Positions 6,477-12,457 are shown, counted from the first letter of the stretch. The stretch: 12,655 nucleotides of DNA from Rhodobacterales bacterium (GCA_009992615.1 JAACVA010000165.1:1-12655); one strand, 5' to 3'. The notes: a model not told the origin generated them from the letters alone. Program-made: numbers and translations.

Positions 6477-7097
6477 ATGCCACATATTGAGTCGTTGTTC
6501 GTCACCCGGCTGTATCGCGCTCGTCTTTCGGATTTGGGAAAGCCTGTGGATGATATCGAACTGGCCGCGTCTTGTTTGTCGATCGCTGAGGATGACGAGG
6601 CCGGTCAGGCCTGGTGTGATGAAAATGATTTTCCTGGCTACACGAGCTATGCGTCGCTGGCTGATCTTGCTTGGCGGTTCTCAATTTTCAAGGATATGGT
6701 GAAGGTACTGAATAAGCATGTGGCGGCGTTTGCAAAGGATCTCGCATTCGATCTTGGAGACAAGAAGCTGAAGCTAGATTCGCTTTGGATCAATATTTTA
6801 CCCGAGGGCGGTATTCACACCGGCCATCTGCATCCGCATTCGGTAATCAGTGGCACCACTTATGTCGCGATGCCCGATGGCACCAGCGCGATTAAGTTCG
6901 AGGATCCGCGCCTGCCGATGATGATGGCTGCCCCCGGTCGCAAGAAAGATGCGCCGGTAGCATTGCGCCAGTTTCATTATGTTGCACCCGCAGCAGGCGA
7001 TGTGTTGCTGTGGGAAAGCTGGCTGCGCCACGAGGTGCCGATGAACATGGCCGAGGAGGACCGTATCAGCGTCAGTTTTAATTATGGGTGGGGCTGA
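6477..7097 (+). CDS. Putative 2-oxoglutarate/Fe(II)-dependent oxygenase (TIGR02466 / 2OG-FeII_Oxy_5 type)
   Basis: The gene codes for a 206-residue soluble protein with no signal peptide or membrane segment. The C-terminal half has the double-stranded beta-helix pattern of this oxygenase family. It includes LWINILPEGGIHTGHLHPHSVISGTTYV (written here in parts: LWINILPEGG 103-112, then HTGHLHPHSVISGT 114-127), IKFEDPR (139-145), GDVLLWESWLRHEVP (174-188) and RISVSFNYGW (196-205). Likely iron ligands are His117 and/or His119 with His185, and Arg196 is the likely 2-oxoglutarate anchor; the exact ligand set is inference. The substrate is unknown. The gene lies between rplP and rpmC, downstream of a terminator and with its own possible -10 box. 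Its Shine-Dalgarno is weak (AGGT, 6467-6470). Its stop is 3 bases from the stop of the convergent gene. A role in hydroxylating a ribosomal protein is suggested only by location. Confidence 0.8.
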   Translation: MPHIESLFVTRLYRARLSDLGKPVDDIELAASCLSIAEDDEAGQAWCDENDFPGYTSYASLADLAWRFSIFKDMVKVLNKHVAAFAKDLAFDLGDKKLKLDSLWINILPEGGIHTGHLHPHSVISGTTYVAMPDGTSAIKFEDPRLPMMMAAPGRKKDAPVALRQFHYVAPAAGDVLLWESWLRHEVPMNMAEEDRISVSFNYGWG

Positions 7098-7100
7098 AGG

Positions 7101-7862
7101 TCATCCCGGGAAAATCTTGCGCATTTCTGCATCAAATTGCACCCAAGTCAGAGCGGCCTTATTGCCTGCATAGCCGTGGTAGAAAGACTGGCCGGTATCG
7201 GTTGGTAGTCCAGCCCAGATTTTCGCCAAATTCTTCATAAAGGACGCCCGCAGCATTGCGCCAGTCGCTACAGCGTGTAGGCCGGCGTCGACAAGCAATA
7301 TGTCTGCGAGGCGGTCTTGTACATAGGGCGAAAAATGTTGATCGTCGTGCAGCCCTAACCGTTCAACCAGGCTGTGCAGGGTCGCGGGAATGAATTGATA
7401 CCGTCCTATGGCGTGTGGCTGGCCGGGTGTTTCATCAATCCAGCGAAAGATTTCTGCGATTGTCATTTGGGTGGGTGGTTTCGTTGGCTTGATTCGCGCT
7501 CCGTGTTGGACAGCATCATATCCATCGCGTCGCGACTCGGCATATTGGATCAGATGGCGAAGGCGCTGTAATGGGGAACCGGTGGATGCGGGCAAAGCCG
7601 CCGTCGCGTTGGCGGTATTGGGACCAAAAAGCATGGGACGGAGCGGCAGGGCGGCAATCAGGCTTTGGCCATCAAGGGTGGTAAACAGGCTCGCATGATT
7701 TCCAGAACGGGTGTTGTTTCGGGGTTGCGAAAGCTGGATCAACGCACTCGGAGCTGCACGTAGCAGGCTGCGGCCGGGAGCCGTGAACATTTCGGCTCTG
7801 AGCGGTCCGGCTGCAAAAATCCAGAGGGTTGCGGTGGCAAGATAAAGGAAAAGTTTGATCAT
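7101..7862 (-). CDS. Secreted lysozyme-like / muramidase-type protein
   Basis: The gene codes for 253 residues. Residues 1-23 are a signal peptide (MIKLFLYLATATLWIFAAG, then PLRA-E with likely cleavage after Ala23). Residues 24-95 are a low-complexity, presumably unstructured region. Residues 97-253 resemble the lambda endolysin / GH104-like branch of the lysozyme superfamily. LIQYAESRRDGYDAVQHG (104-121) contains the candidate catalytic Glu109, MTIAEIFRW is at 133-141, and HAIGRYQFIPATL at 150-162 is the family's characteristic Gly-Arg-Tyr-Gln segment. It probably acts on periplasmic peptidoglycan. The start has a poor Shine-Dalgarno (GGATCC then AAG). It is the only - strand gene in the window and converges on the oxygenase. 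Similarity was judged by eye, and the precise family is uncertain. Confidence 0.72.
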   Translation of the reverse strand: MIKLFLYLATATLWIFAAGPLRAEMFTAPGRSLLRAAPSALIQLSQPRNNTRSGNHASLFTTLDGQSLIAALPLRPMLFGPNTANATAALPASTGSPLQRLRHLIQYAESRRDGYDAVQHGARIKPTKPPTQMTIAEIFRWIDETPGQPHAIGRYQFIPATLHSLVERLGLHDDQHFSPYVQDRLADILLVDAGLHAVATGAMLRASFMKNLAKIWAGLPTDTGQSFYHGYAGNKAALTWVQFDAEMRKIFPG

Positions 7863-7976
7863 CTTGGATCCGTTCGTATTTCGGCAGACCGATGCCAGGC
7901 ACCATCAGGCATTCAGGTTTCTAAATCGTTTCGTGATCTGAATATTTGAGGTAGGCGTCCTGCGTCGCGATAGGGC

Positions 7977-8005
7977 TTGCCATTGGGCGCAAGGGGCGAT
8001 AGCAG
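7977..8005 (+). promoter_or_regulatory. Weak candidate promoter for rpmC and the spc genes
   Basis: TTGCCA (7977-7982) is followed after 17 bases by TAGCAG (8000-8005). The -35 is fair and the -10 matches at only three positions. Some promoter is expected here, because the preceding gene is on the other strand and the upstream transcript ends at 6277. This is the best pair I can see, not a firm call. Confidence 0.25.
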
Positions 8006-8024
8006 ACACACTCATCATCCACTC

Positions 8025-8062
8025 CACCGGAATCAGGGTGACCCTTTGGGGGCTCTCCGGTG
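8025..8062 (+). promoter_or_regulatory. Leader stem-loop upstream of rpmC
   Basis: CACCGGA (8025-8031) pairs with TCCGGTG (8056-8062) as a perfect 7-bp outer stem. Inside it AGGG/CCCT (8035-8045) can form a small inner hairpin. The structure ends 20 bases before the rpmC ATG and just upstream of its AAAGGA. There is no T run. It could be a regulatory leader for the spc transcript. Confidence 0.4.
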
Positions 8063-8081
8063 ATGTTGAAAGGAACAGGCT

Positions 8082-8288
8082 ATGGACGCCGCAGAGCTGC
8101 GTGACAAGACCCCGGACGAGCTGAGGGATCAGCTGGCCCAGCTGAAGAAAGAGGCGTTTAATCTGCGCTTCCAGCAGGCGACTAGCCAGCTGGAAAACAC
8201 GGCGCGCGTGCGTGTCGTCCGTCGCGATATTGCCCGGGTGAATACCATTCTGAATGAAAAGGCGGCTGCTGCCGCTGCGGAGGCGTAA
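8082..8288 (+). CDS. rpmC: 50S ribosomal protein L29 (uL29)
   Basis: L29 is a small helical-hairpin protein near the tunnel exit beside L23. The protein has 68 residues (E. coli 63). It starts MDAAELRDKTPDELRDQLAQL and has the core KKEAFNLRFQQATSQLENTARVRVVRRDIARVNTIL (positions 22-57, seen as KKEAFNLRFQ and RVVRRDIARV). It ends in an Ala-rich tail (EKAAAAAAEA). AAAGGA precedes the ATG by 7 bases. It is the first + strand gene after the inserted pair, so it probably heads a new transcript. It is followed by rpsQ after 3 bases. Confidence 0.96.
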   Translation: MDAAELRDKTPDELRDQLAQLKKEAFNLRFQQATSQLENTARVRVVRRDIARVNTILNEKAAAAAAEA

Positions 8289-8291
8289 GAG

Positions 8292-8528
8292 ATGCCCAAA
8301 CGTATCCTGTCCGGCGTCGTGACTTCGGCTGCCAACGAACAAACCGTTACAGTGTCGGTTGAGCGGCGTTTCACCCATCCTGTTCTGAAAAAGACGATTC
8401 GAAAGTCCAAGAAGTACCGCGCGCACGATCCACTGAATTCTTTCAAAACCGGCGATCAGGTTCGCATTCAGGAATGTGCGCCGGTCAGCAAGACGAAACG
8501 TTGGGAGGTCATCGCCACCGAGGCATGA
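8292..8528 (+). CDS. rpsQ: 30S ribosomal protein S17 (uS17)
   Basis: S17 is an OB-fold primary binder of the 5' domain of 16S rRNA. The protein has 78 residues (E. coli 84). It starts MPKRILSGVVTSAANEQTV. It keeps VERRFTHPVLKKTIRKSKKY (23-42) and AHDPLNSFKTGDQVRIQECAP (44-64; within it DPLN..KTGDQVRI is the S17 signature), then SKTKRWEV. GGAGG, 8 bases before the ATG, lies within the end of rpmC. A 66-base gap with no visible gene separates it from rplN. Confidence 0.96.
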   Translation: MPKRILSGVVTSAANEQTVTVSVERRFTHPVLKKTIRKSKKYRAHDPLNSFKTGDQVRIQECAPVSKTKRWEVIATEA

Positions 8529-8594
8529 CACCCGATTTGAACGAAACCATGGGGAGAAGGCCAAAGCAGCCCCCCAAAGGTCAGGAGAAACCAA

Positions 8595-8963
8595 ATGATC
8601 CAGATGCAGACCAATCTGGATGTTGCTGACAACAGCGGCGCACGCCGTGTTCAGTGCATCAAGGTTCTGGGCGGTTCTCACCGCCGGTATGCTTCGGTCG
8701 GCGACATCATCGTGGTGTCGGTGAAAGAGGCTATTCCACGCGGCCGCGTAAAAAAAGGTGACGTTCGTAAGGCCGTCGTTGTGCGCACCGCAAAAGAGGT
8801 CCGTCGTGAAGATGGGACAGCGATCCGGTTTGATCGGAACGCCGCAGTCATTCTTAATAACAACAACGAACCTGTCGGCACTCGCATTTTTGGGCCGGTT
8901 GTGCGCGAACTGCGCGCCAAGAGCTTCATGAAGATCATCAGCCTGGCTCCGGAGGTTCTGTAA
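8595..8963 (+). CDS. rplN: 50S ribosomal protein L14 (uL14)
   Basis: L14 forms intersubunit bridges with 16S rRNA and, with L19, lies on the subunit interface; it is also where RsfS silences ribosomes. The protein has 122 residues, the standard length. It starts MIQMQTNLDVADNSGARRVQ and contains GDIIVVSVKEAIPRGRVKKG (36-55), FDRNAAVILNNNNEPVGTRIFG as the family C-terminal half (79-100), and ends in MKIISLAPEVL. AGGAG lies about 8 bases upstream of the ATG. It is followed by rplX after 2 bases. Confidence 0.98.
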   Translation: MIQMQTNLDVADNSGARRVQCIKVLGGSHRRYASVGDIIVVSVKEAIPRGRVKKGDVRKAVVVRTAKEVRREDGTAIRFDRNAAVILNNNNEPVGTRIFGPVVRELRAKSFMKIISLAPEVL

Positions 8964-8965
8964 TC

Positions 8966-9271
8966 ATGGCCGCGAAATTGAAAAAGGGTGACACCGTTGT
9001 CGTGCTTACGGGCAAGGACAAGGGAATGACCGGGGAAATTATTCAAGTAATGCCGTCAAGAGGCAAGGCTGTGGTTGACGGCGTGAACGTCGCCATTCGC
9101 CACACCAAACAGTCGCAGACATCGCAGGGCGGTCGCGTTCCCCAGGCGATGGCGGTTGACCTTTCGAACCTTGCAATGGTCGACGCGAATGGCAAACCCA
9201 CCCGCGTCGGCTTCCGCGAAGAGGATGGCAAGAAGGTGCGTTTTGCCAAAACCACGGGGGCTGTGTTGTGA
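8966..9271 (+). CDS. rplX: 50S ribosomal protein L24 (uL24)
   Basis: L24 initiates 50S assembly and binds 23S rRNA domain I near the tunnel exit. The protein has 101 residues (E. coli 104). The KOW motif is at the N-terminus, residues 6-30: KKGDTVVVLTGKDKGMTGEI. NVAIRHTKQSQTSQGGRVPQ follows, and DLSNLAMVDANGKPTRVGFR (67-86) is the typical second half. GGAGG is 10 bases before the ATG, inside the end of rplN. The TGA overlaps the rplE start. Confidence 0.97.
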   Translation: MAAKLKKGDTVVVLTGKDKGMTGEIIQVMPSRGKAVVDGVNVAIRHTKQSQTSQGGRVPQAMAVDLSNLAMVDANGKPTRVGFREEDGKKVRFAKTTGAVL

Positions 9272-9834
9272 TGTTGGATACTGCAAATTATACCCCGCGC
9301 CTGAAGGTTGTCTACGCTGACACGATCCGTGCAGCCCTGAAGGAAGAGTTCGGCTATAAGAACGACATGCAGATCCCACGTCTGGACAAGATTGTCCTGA
9401 ACATCGGTTGTGGGGCCGAAGCCGTGCGCGATAGTAAAAAGGCCAAGTCCGCACAGGAGGATCTGACCACGATTGCGGGTCAAAAGGCGCAGACGACCTT
9501 TGCCAAGAAGTCAATAGCAGGTTTTCGGGTGCGGGAAGACATGCCTCTGGGTGCCAAGGTGACCCTGCGTTCGGATCGGATGTATGAGTTTCTGGACCGC
9601 CTAATCACTGTCGCAATGCCTCGGATCCGCGATTTTCGTGGCGTTTCCGGAAAATCGTTCGATGGGCGCGGCAACTATGCCATGGGGATGAAAGAACACA
9701 TTGTTTTCCCTGAAATCAATTTCGATAAGGTCGACGAGGTTTGGGGGATGGATATCATCATCTGCACCACCGCCGCGACTGACTCGGAAGCCAAGGCGCT
9801 GTTGAAAGCTTTCAACATGCCGTTCAACAGCTGA
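9271..9834 (+). CDS. rplE: 50S ribosomal protein L5 (uL5)
   Basis: L5 binds 5S rRNA with L18 and forms part of the central protuberance, contacting P-site tRNA. The protein has 187 residues with the ATG at 9271. A GTG directly before it (9268) would add one residue. The ATG is chosen because related L5 proteins begin MLDTA-YTPRLK and because it gives the TGATG coupling with rplX. Motifs are NDMQIPRLDKIVLNIGCGAE, KKSIAGFRVREDMPLGAKVT, RDFRGVSGKSFDGRGNYAMG and FPEINFDKVDEVWGMDI. The next gene, rpsN, starts after 17 bases. Confidence 0.97.
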   Translation: MLDTANYTPRLKVVYADTIRAALKEEFGYKNDMQIPRLDKIVLNIGCGAEAVRDSKKAKSAQEDLTTIAGQKAQTTFAKKSIAGFRVREDMPLGAKVTLRSDRMYEFLDRLITVAMPRIRDFRGVSGKSFDGRGNYAMGMKEHIVFPEINFDKVDEVWGMDIIICTTAATDSEAKALLKAFNMPFNS

Positions 9835-9851
9835 GCCTGGGAGAGTATCAC

Positions 9852-10157
9852 ATGGCGAAGAAATCTATGGTCGAACGCGAAAAGAAGCGGCAAAAGTTGG
9901 TGGATCAGTATGCTGCCAAGCGGGCTGCACTAAAAGTGGTCGCAAACGACGAAGCCAAGCCGATGGAAGAGCGTTTCAAGGCGCGCCTTAAGCTGGCGCA
10001 ACTTCCGCGCAACAGCTCAGCCACCCGTTTGCACAACCGCTGCCAGCTGACTGGTCGACCGCATGCTTACTATCGTAAGTTAAAGGTCAGTCGTATCATG
10101 CTGCGGGAACTTGGCTCGATGGGCCAGATTCCCGGTCTTGTGAAATCCAGCTGGTAA
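9852..10157 (+). CDS. rpsN: 30S ribosomal protein S14 (uS14), zinc-independent form
   Basis: S14 is a head protein of the small subunit near S3, S10 and S19. The protein has 101 residues, the long form without the CXXC...CXXC zinc site. The only cysteine is in NRCQLTGRPHAYYRKLKVSR (positions 57-76), and the protein ends PGLVKSSW as is typical. It starts MAKKSMVEREKKRQKLVDQY. GGGAG precedes the ATG by about 8 bases. The absence of the zinc ribbon means this copy does not need zinc; whether the genome has a second paralogue cannot be seen. Confidence 0.97.
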   Translation: MAKKSMVEREKKRQKLVDQYAAKRAALKVVANDEAKPMEERFKARLKLAQLPRNSSATRLHNRCQLTGRPHAYYRKLKVSRIMLRELGSMGQIPGLVKSSW

Positions 10158-10170
10158 GGAGGGGCATGGT

Positions 10171-10563
10171 ATGAACGATCCTCTTGGTGATATGCTGACC
10201 CGCATCCGCAATAGCCAGATGCGTGGGAAGTCCACGGTTATCACGCCGGCATCCAAGCTTCGGGCTTGGGTTCTGGATGTGCTGTTGGATGAAGGCTATA
10301 TCCGCGGCTACGAAAAAATCACCGGCAAGGATGGCCACCCGGCCATCGAGATCAGCCTCAAGTATTACGAAGGCACTCCGGTGATCCGTGAAATCAAGCG
10401 TGTTTCGACCCCGGGTCGGCGCGTTTATATGGGTGTCAAGGATCTGCCAAGCGTTCGGCAGGGTCTTGGTGTCTCGATTGTCTCCACGCCACGTGGCGTG
10501 ATGTCGGATGCATCAGCACGCAACGCCAATGTTGGCGGTGAAGTGCTCTGCACCGTATTCTAA
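10171..10563 (+). CDS. rpsH: 30S ribosomal protein S8 (uS8)
   Basis: S8 is a primary 16S rRNA binder needed for assembly of the central domain. In E. coli it also represses the spc operon by binding mRNA near the rplE start; no such hairpin was identified here. The protein has 130 residues, equal to E. coli. It starts MNDPLGDMLTRIRNSQMRGK. YEGTPVIREIKRVSTPGRRVY (70-90) precedes the C-terminal signature GVSIVSTPRGVMSDASAR. A very strong AAGGAGG (10156-10162), overlapping the rpsN stop, serves the ATG. Confidence 0.98.
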   Translation: MNDPLGDMLTRIRNSQMRGKSTVITPASKLRAWVLDVLLDEGYIRGYEKITGKDGHPAIEISLKYYEGTPVIREIKRVSTPGRRVYMGVKDLPSVRQGLGVSIVSTPRGVMSDASARNANVGGEVLCTVF

Positions 10564-10575
10564 GGAGCGGATGCG

Positions 10576-11109
10576 ATGTCTCGTATTGGTAAAAAACCGG
10601 TCCCAATGCCTTCGGGCGTAACCGCCTCAATCTCGGGGCAAACTGTTGAAGTGAAGGGGCCCAAGGGCACCCGCAGCTTTACAGCGACTGACGATGTAAC
10701 GATTGCTGTCGACGATGGCCACATCACGGTCACCCCGCGTGGCTCATCAAAGCGCGCCCGCCAGCAATGGGGTATGTCCCGCAGCATGGTGGAAAATTTG
10801 GTGATTGGCGTGTCCAATGGTTTCAAGCGCGAGCTTGAGATCCAAGGTGTCGGTTATCGTGCTGCGCTGCAGGGCAAGTCCCTCAGGCTGAACTTGGGTT
10901 ATTCGCACGACGTGGATTTCCCGATTCCCGATGGCGTGACTGTGACTGTCGCCAAGCCGACCGAGATCGTGCTTGAAGGCATAGACCAACAGTTGTTGGG
11001 CCAAGTGGCTGCAAATATTCGTGAGTGGCGCAAACCTGAGCCCTATAAAGGTAAAGGTATCCGTCACAAAGGCGAGTTCATCTTCCGTAAGGAAGGCAAG
11101 AAGAAGTAA
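10576..11109 (+). CDS. rplF: 50S ribosomal protein L6 (uL6)
   Basis: L6 has two similar domains and sits near the sarcin-ricin loop at the factor-binding site. The protein has 177 residues, equal to E. coli. It starts MSRIGKKPVPMPSGVTASIS. The second domain has GYRAALQGKSLRLNLGYSHD and GIDQQLLGQVAANIREWRKP, followed by the PYKGKGIRHKGEFIFRKEGK signature that identifies the family. TAAGGAG overlaps the rpsH stop. An upstream ATG at 10570 is in frame, but conservation starts at SRIGKKP, so 10576 is used. Confidence 0.98.
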   Translation: MSRIGKKPVPMPSGVTASISGQTVEVKGPKGTRSFTATDDVTIAVDDGHITVTPRGSSKRARQQWGMSRSMVENLVIGVSNGFKRELEIQGVGYRAALQGKSLRLNLGYSHDVDFPIPDGVTVTVAKPTEIVLEGIDQQLLGQVAANIREWRKPEPYKGKGIRHKGEFIFRKEGKKK

Positions 11110-11120
11110 GGACGCGAAAA

Positions 11121-11480
11121 ATGGCAAACAGTAAAAGAGATCTGTTTCTGAAGCGCCGCCTGCGCGTCCGGAACAAGCTGCGGAAAATGAACGCCGGGCG
11201 CTTGCGCCTTTCGGTGCACCGCAGCAACAAGAACATCAGTGTCCAGCTGATCGACGATGTGAAGGGCGTTACACTTGTTTCGGCTTCATCTCTCGAAAAG
11301 GAGTTGGGCTTTGTGGGAAAAAATAATGTTGAGGCCGCAGCAAAGATCGGCGCAACCATTGCCGAGAGGGCAAAGGCCGCCGGTGTTGAGGATGTGTATT
11401 TTGACCGCGGCGGTTTCCTGTTTCACGGCAAGGTAAAGGCCTTGGCCGATGCGGCGCGCGAGGGTGGCTTGAAGTTCTGA
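11121..11480 (+). CDS. rplR: 50S ribosomal protein L18 (uL18)
   Basis: L18 binds 5S rRNA and attaches it to the large subunit together with L5. The protein has 119 residues (E. coli 117). The basic N-terminus MANSKRDLFLKRRLRVRNKL is followed by RLRLSVHRSNKNISVQLIDD (31-50), VEAAAKIGATIAERAKAAGV (71-90), and the C-terminal VYFDRGGFLFHGKVKALADA with AREGGLKF at the end. AAGGA lies about 9 bases upstream of the ATG. It is followed by an unusually long 140-base gap before rpsE. Confidence 0.97.
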   Translation: MANSKRDLFLKRRLRVRNKLRKMNAGRLRLSVHRSNKNISVQLIDDVKGVTLVSASSLEKELGFVGKNNVEAAAKIGATIAERAKAAGVEDVYFDRGGFLFHGKVKALADAAREGGLKF

Positions 11481-11487
11481 AAAATGT

Positions 11488-11550
11488 CGGTCCGGGGGGA
11501 ATACCGGGCCGTCGTAGGTGCAGGCGGTGACGCCTCGATGATCCGGGGGG
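11488..11550 (+). promoter_or_regulatory. Structured leader between rplR and rpsE
   Basis: Two hairpins are visible. CGGTCC (11488-11493) can pair with GGGCCG (11506-11511) with one G-U pair. AGGCG (11522-11526) pairs perfectly with CGCCT (11531-11535) around GTGA, a GNRA-type tetraloop. The nine-base motif TCCGGGGGG occurs at 11491-11499 and again at 11542-11550. There is no T run. A regulatory role for rpsE is possible but not shown. Confidence 0.35.
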
Positions 11551-11620
11551 TCGGCATGACCTGAAGATCCCACCAGGATTGTGAAAATCGCCCAGGTCCG
11601 GGCAAAGACAGGAGCCAATC

Positions 11621-12205
11621 ATGGCAAGAGATGACAATCGCGGGGGCGGCAGTCGCCGCAACCAGCGCGACGAAACACCCGAATTTGCCGATCGCCTGGT
11701 TGCAATCAACCGCGTGTCGAAGACAGTCAAGGGCGGCAAGCGTTTCGGCTTTGCTGCACTGGTCGTCGTCGGTGATCAGCGCGGTCGCGTCGGTTTCGGC
11801 AAGGGCAAGGCTAAGGAAGTGCCCGAAGCTATTCGTAAGGCGACCGAGCAGGCCAAGCGCCAAATGATTCGTGTGCCTTTGCGCGACGGACGCACGCTGC
11901 ATCACGATACCAACGGGCGTCATGGCGCCGGCAAGGTGTTCATGCGAACCGCACCGCAAGGCACCGGCATCATCGCCGGGGGCCCAATGCGTGCCGTCTT
12001 CGAAATGCTTGGCGTTCAAGATGTTGTTGCGAAATCCATTGGTTCTTCAAATCCCTACAATATGATCCGTGCTACGATGAACGGCTTGATCAACGAATTG
12101 TCGCCTAGGTCTGTTGCTCAGCGCCGTGGTAAAAAGGTTGCCGACATCCTGCCCAAGCGCGAGGATTCTACTCACGCATCCGATCAAGTGGCCGAGGAGG
12201 CTTGA
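11621..12205 (+). CDS. rpsE: 30S ribosomal protein S5 (uS5)
   Basis: S5 lines the mRNA entry channel with S3 and S4 and affects decoding accuracy. The protein has 194 residues, longer than the 167 of E. coli because of extra N- and C-terminal residues (MARDDNRGGGSRRNQRDETP; ...EDSTHASDQVAEEA). The double-stranded RNA-binding-like domain contains VKGGKRFGFAALVVVGDQRG (36-55) and VGFGKGKAKEVPEAIRKA. The C-terminal domain contains TAPQGTGIIAGGPMRAVFEM and SNPYNMIRATMNGL. AGGAG (11610-11614) precedes the ATG. rpmD follows after 2 bases. Confidence 0.98.
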   Translation: MARDDNRGGGSRRNQRDETPEFADRLVAINRVSKTVKGGKRFGFAALVVVGDQRGRVGFGKGKAKEVPEAIRKATEQAKRQMIRVPLRDGRTLHHDTNGRHGAGKVFMRTAPQGTGIIAGGPMRAVFEMLGVQDVVAKSIGSSNPYNMIRATMNGLINELSPRSVAQRRGKKVADILPKREDSTHASDQVAEEA

Positions 12206-12207
12206 AC

Positions 12208-12396
12208 ATGGCGAAAACCATCGTTGTAAAACAGATCGGTTCGCCGATTCGTCGTTCTGATGTTCAGCGCAGGACGCTTATCGGGCTTGGTCTTAACAAA
12301 ATGCACAAAACCCGCGAGTTGGAGGATACGCCATCTGTACGTGGCATGGTGAACAGCGTTCCGCATCTTGTGCATATCATTGAGGAACGTGAATAA
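12208..12396 (+). CDS. rpmD: 50S ribosomal protein L30 (uL30)
   Basis: L30 is a small 23S rRNA-binding protein present in most but not all bacteria. The protein has 62 residues (E. coli 59). It starts MAKTIVVKQIGSPIRRSDVQ and has the core QRRTLIGLGLNKMHKTRELE (20-39), then DTPSVRGMVNSVPHLVHIIE. The ATG at 12208 is chosen over a TTG two codons upstream, because it matches the family start and is served by GAGGAGG (12194-12200). It is normally followed by rplO; here a stem-loop and an insertion element follow. Confidence 0.96.
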   Translation: MAKTIVVKQIGSPIRRSDVQRRTLIGLGLNKMHKTRELEDTPSVRGMVNSVPHLVHIIEERE

Positions 12397-12429
12397 GGCT
12401 GGCGTTCCACTTATATCTGGTTGCGTGGA

Positions 12430-12457
12430 AGGGCATCCTACTTCGGTAGGGTGCCTT
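12430..12457 (+). terminator. UUCG-capped stem-loop after rpmD, probable terminator
   Basis: GGCATCCTAC (12432-12441) and GTAGGGTGCC (12446-12455) form a 10-bp stem with one G-U pair. Two more outer pairs extend it to 12430-12457. The loop is TTCG closed by C-G, the exceptionally stable tetraloop form. The tail GTTGCTGTTT is only moderately T-rich, so termination may be partial or Rho-assisted. Confidence 0.55.

Noticed and set aside
6228..6485. 85-codon open frame on the - strand in the gap after rplP
   Set aside because: It overlaps the terminator and the candidate promoter, reaches into the start of the oxygenase gene, and its composition and lack of a ribosome binding site do not suggest a gene.
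8550..8630. 26-codon frame starting in the rpsQ-rplN gap and overlapping rplN
   Set aside because: It contains the rplN ribosome binding site and start within it, and has no convincing initiation signal. The gap is more simply a spacer.
7905..8681. 258-codon open frame on the - strand over rpmC, rpsQ and the start of rplN
   Set aside because: Three certain ribosomal genes occupy the opposite strand. The translated sequence has no recognisable motif and is best explained as an antisense shadow.
9268..9834. GTG at 9268 as the start of rplE
   Set aside because: It is directly followed by an ATG, and related L5 proteins start at that Met. The GTG would add only one residue, so the ATG is preferred, though the two cannot be separated with certainty from sequence.
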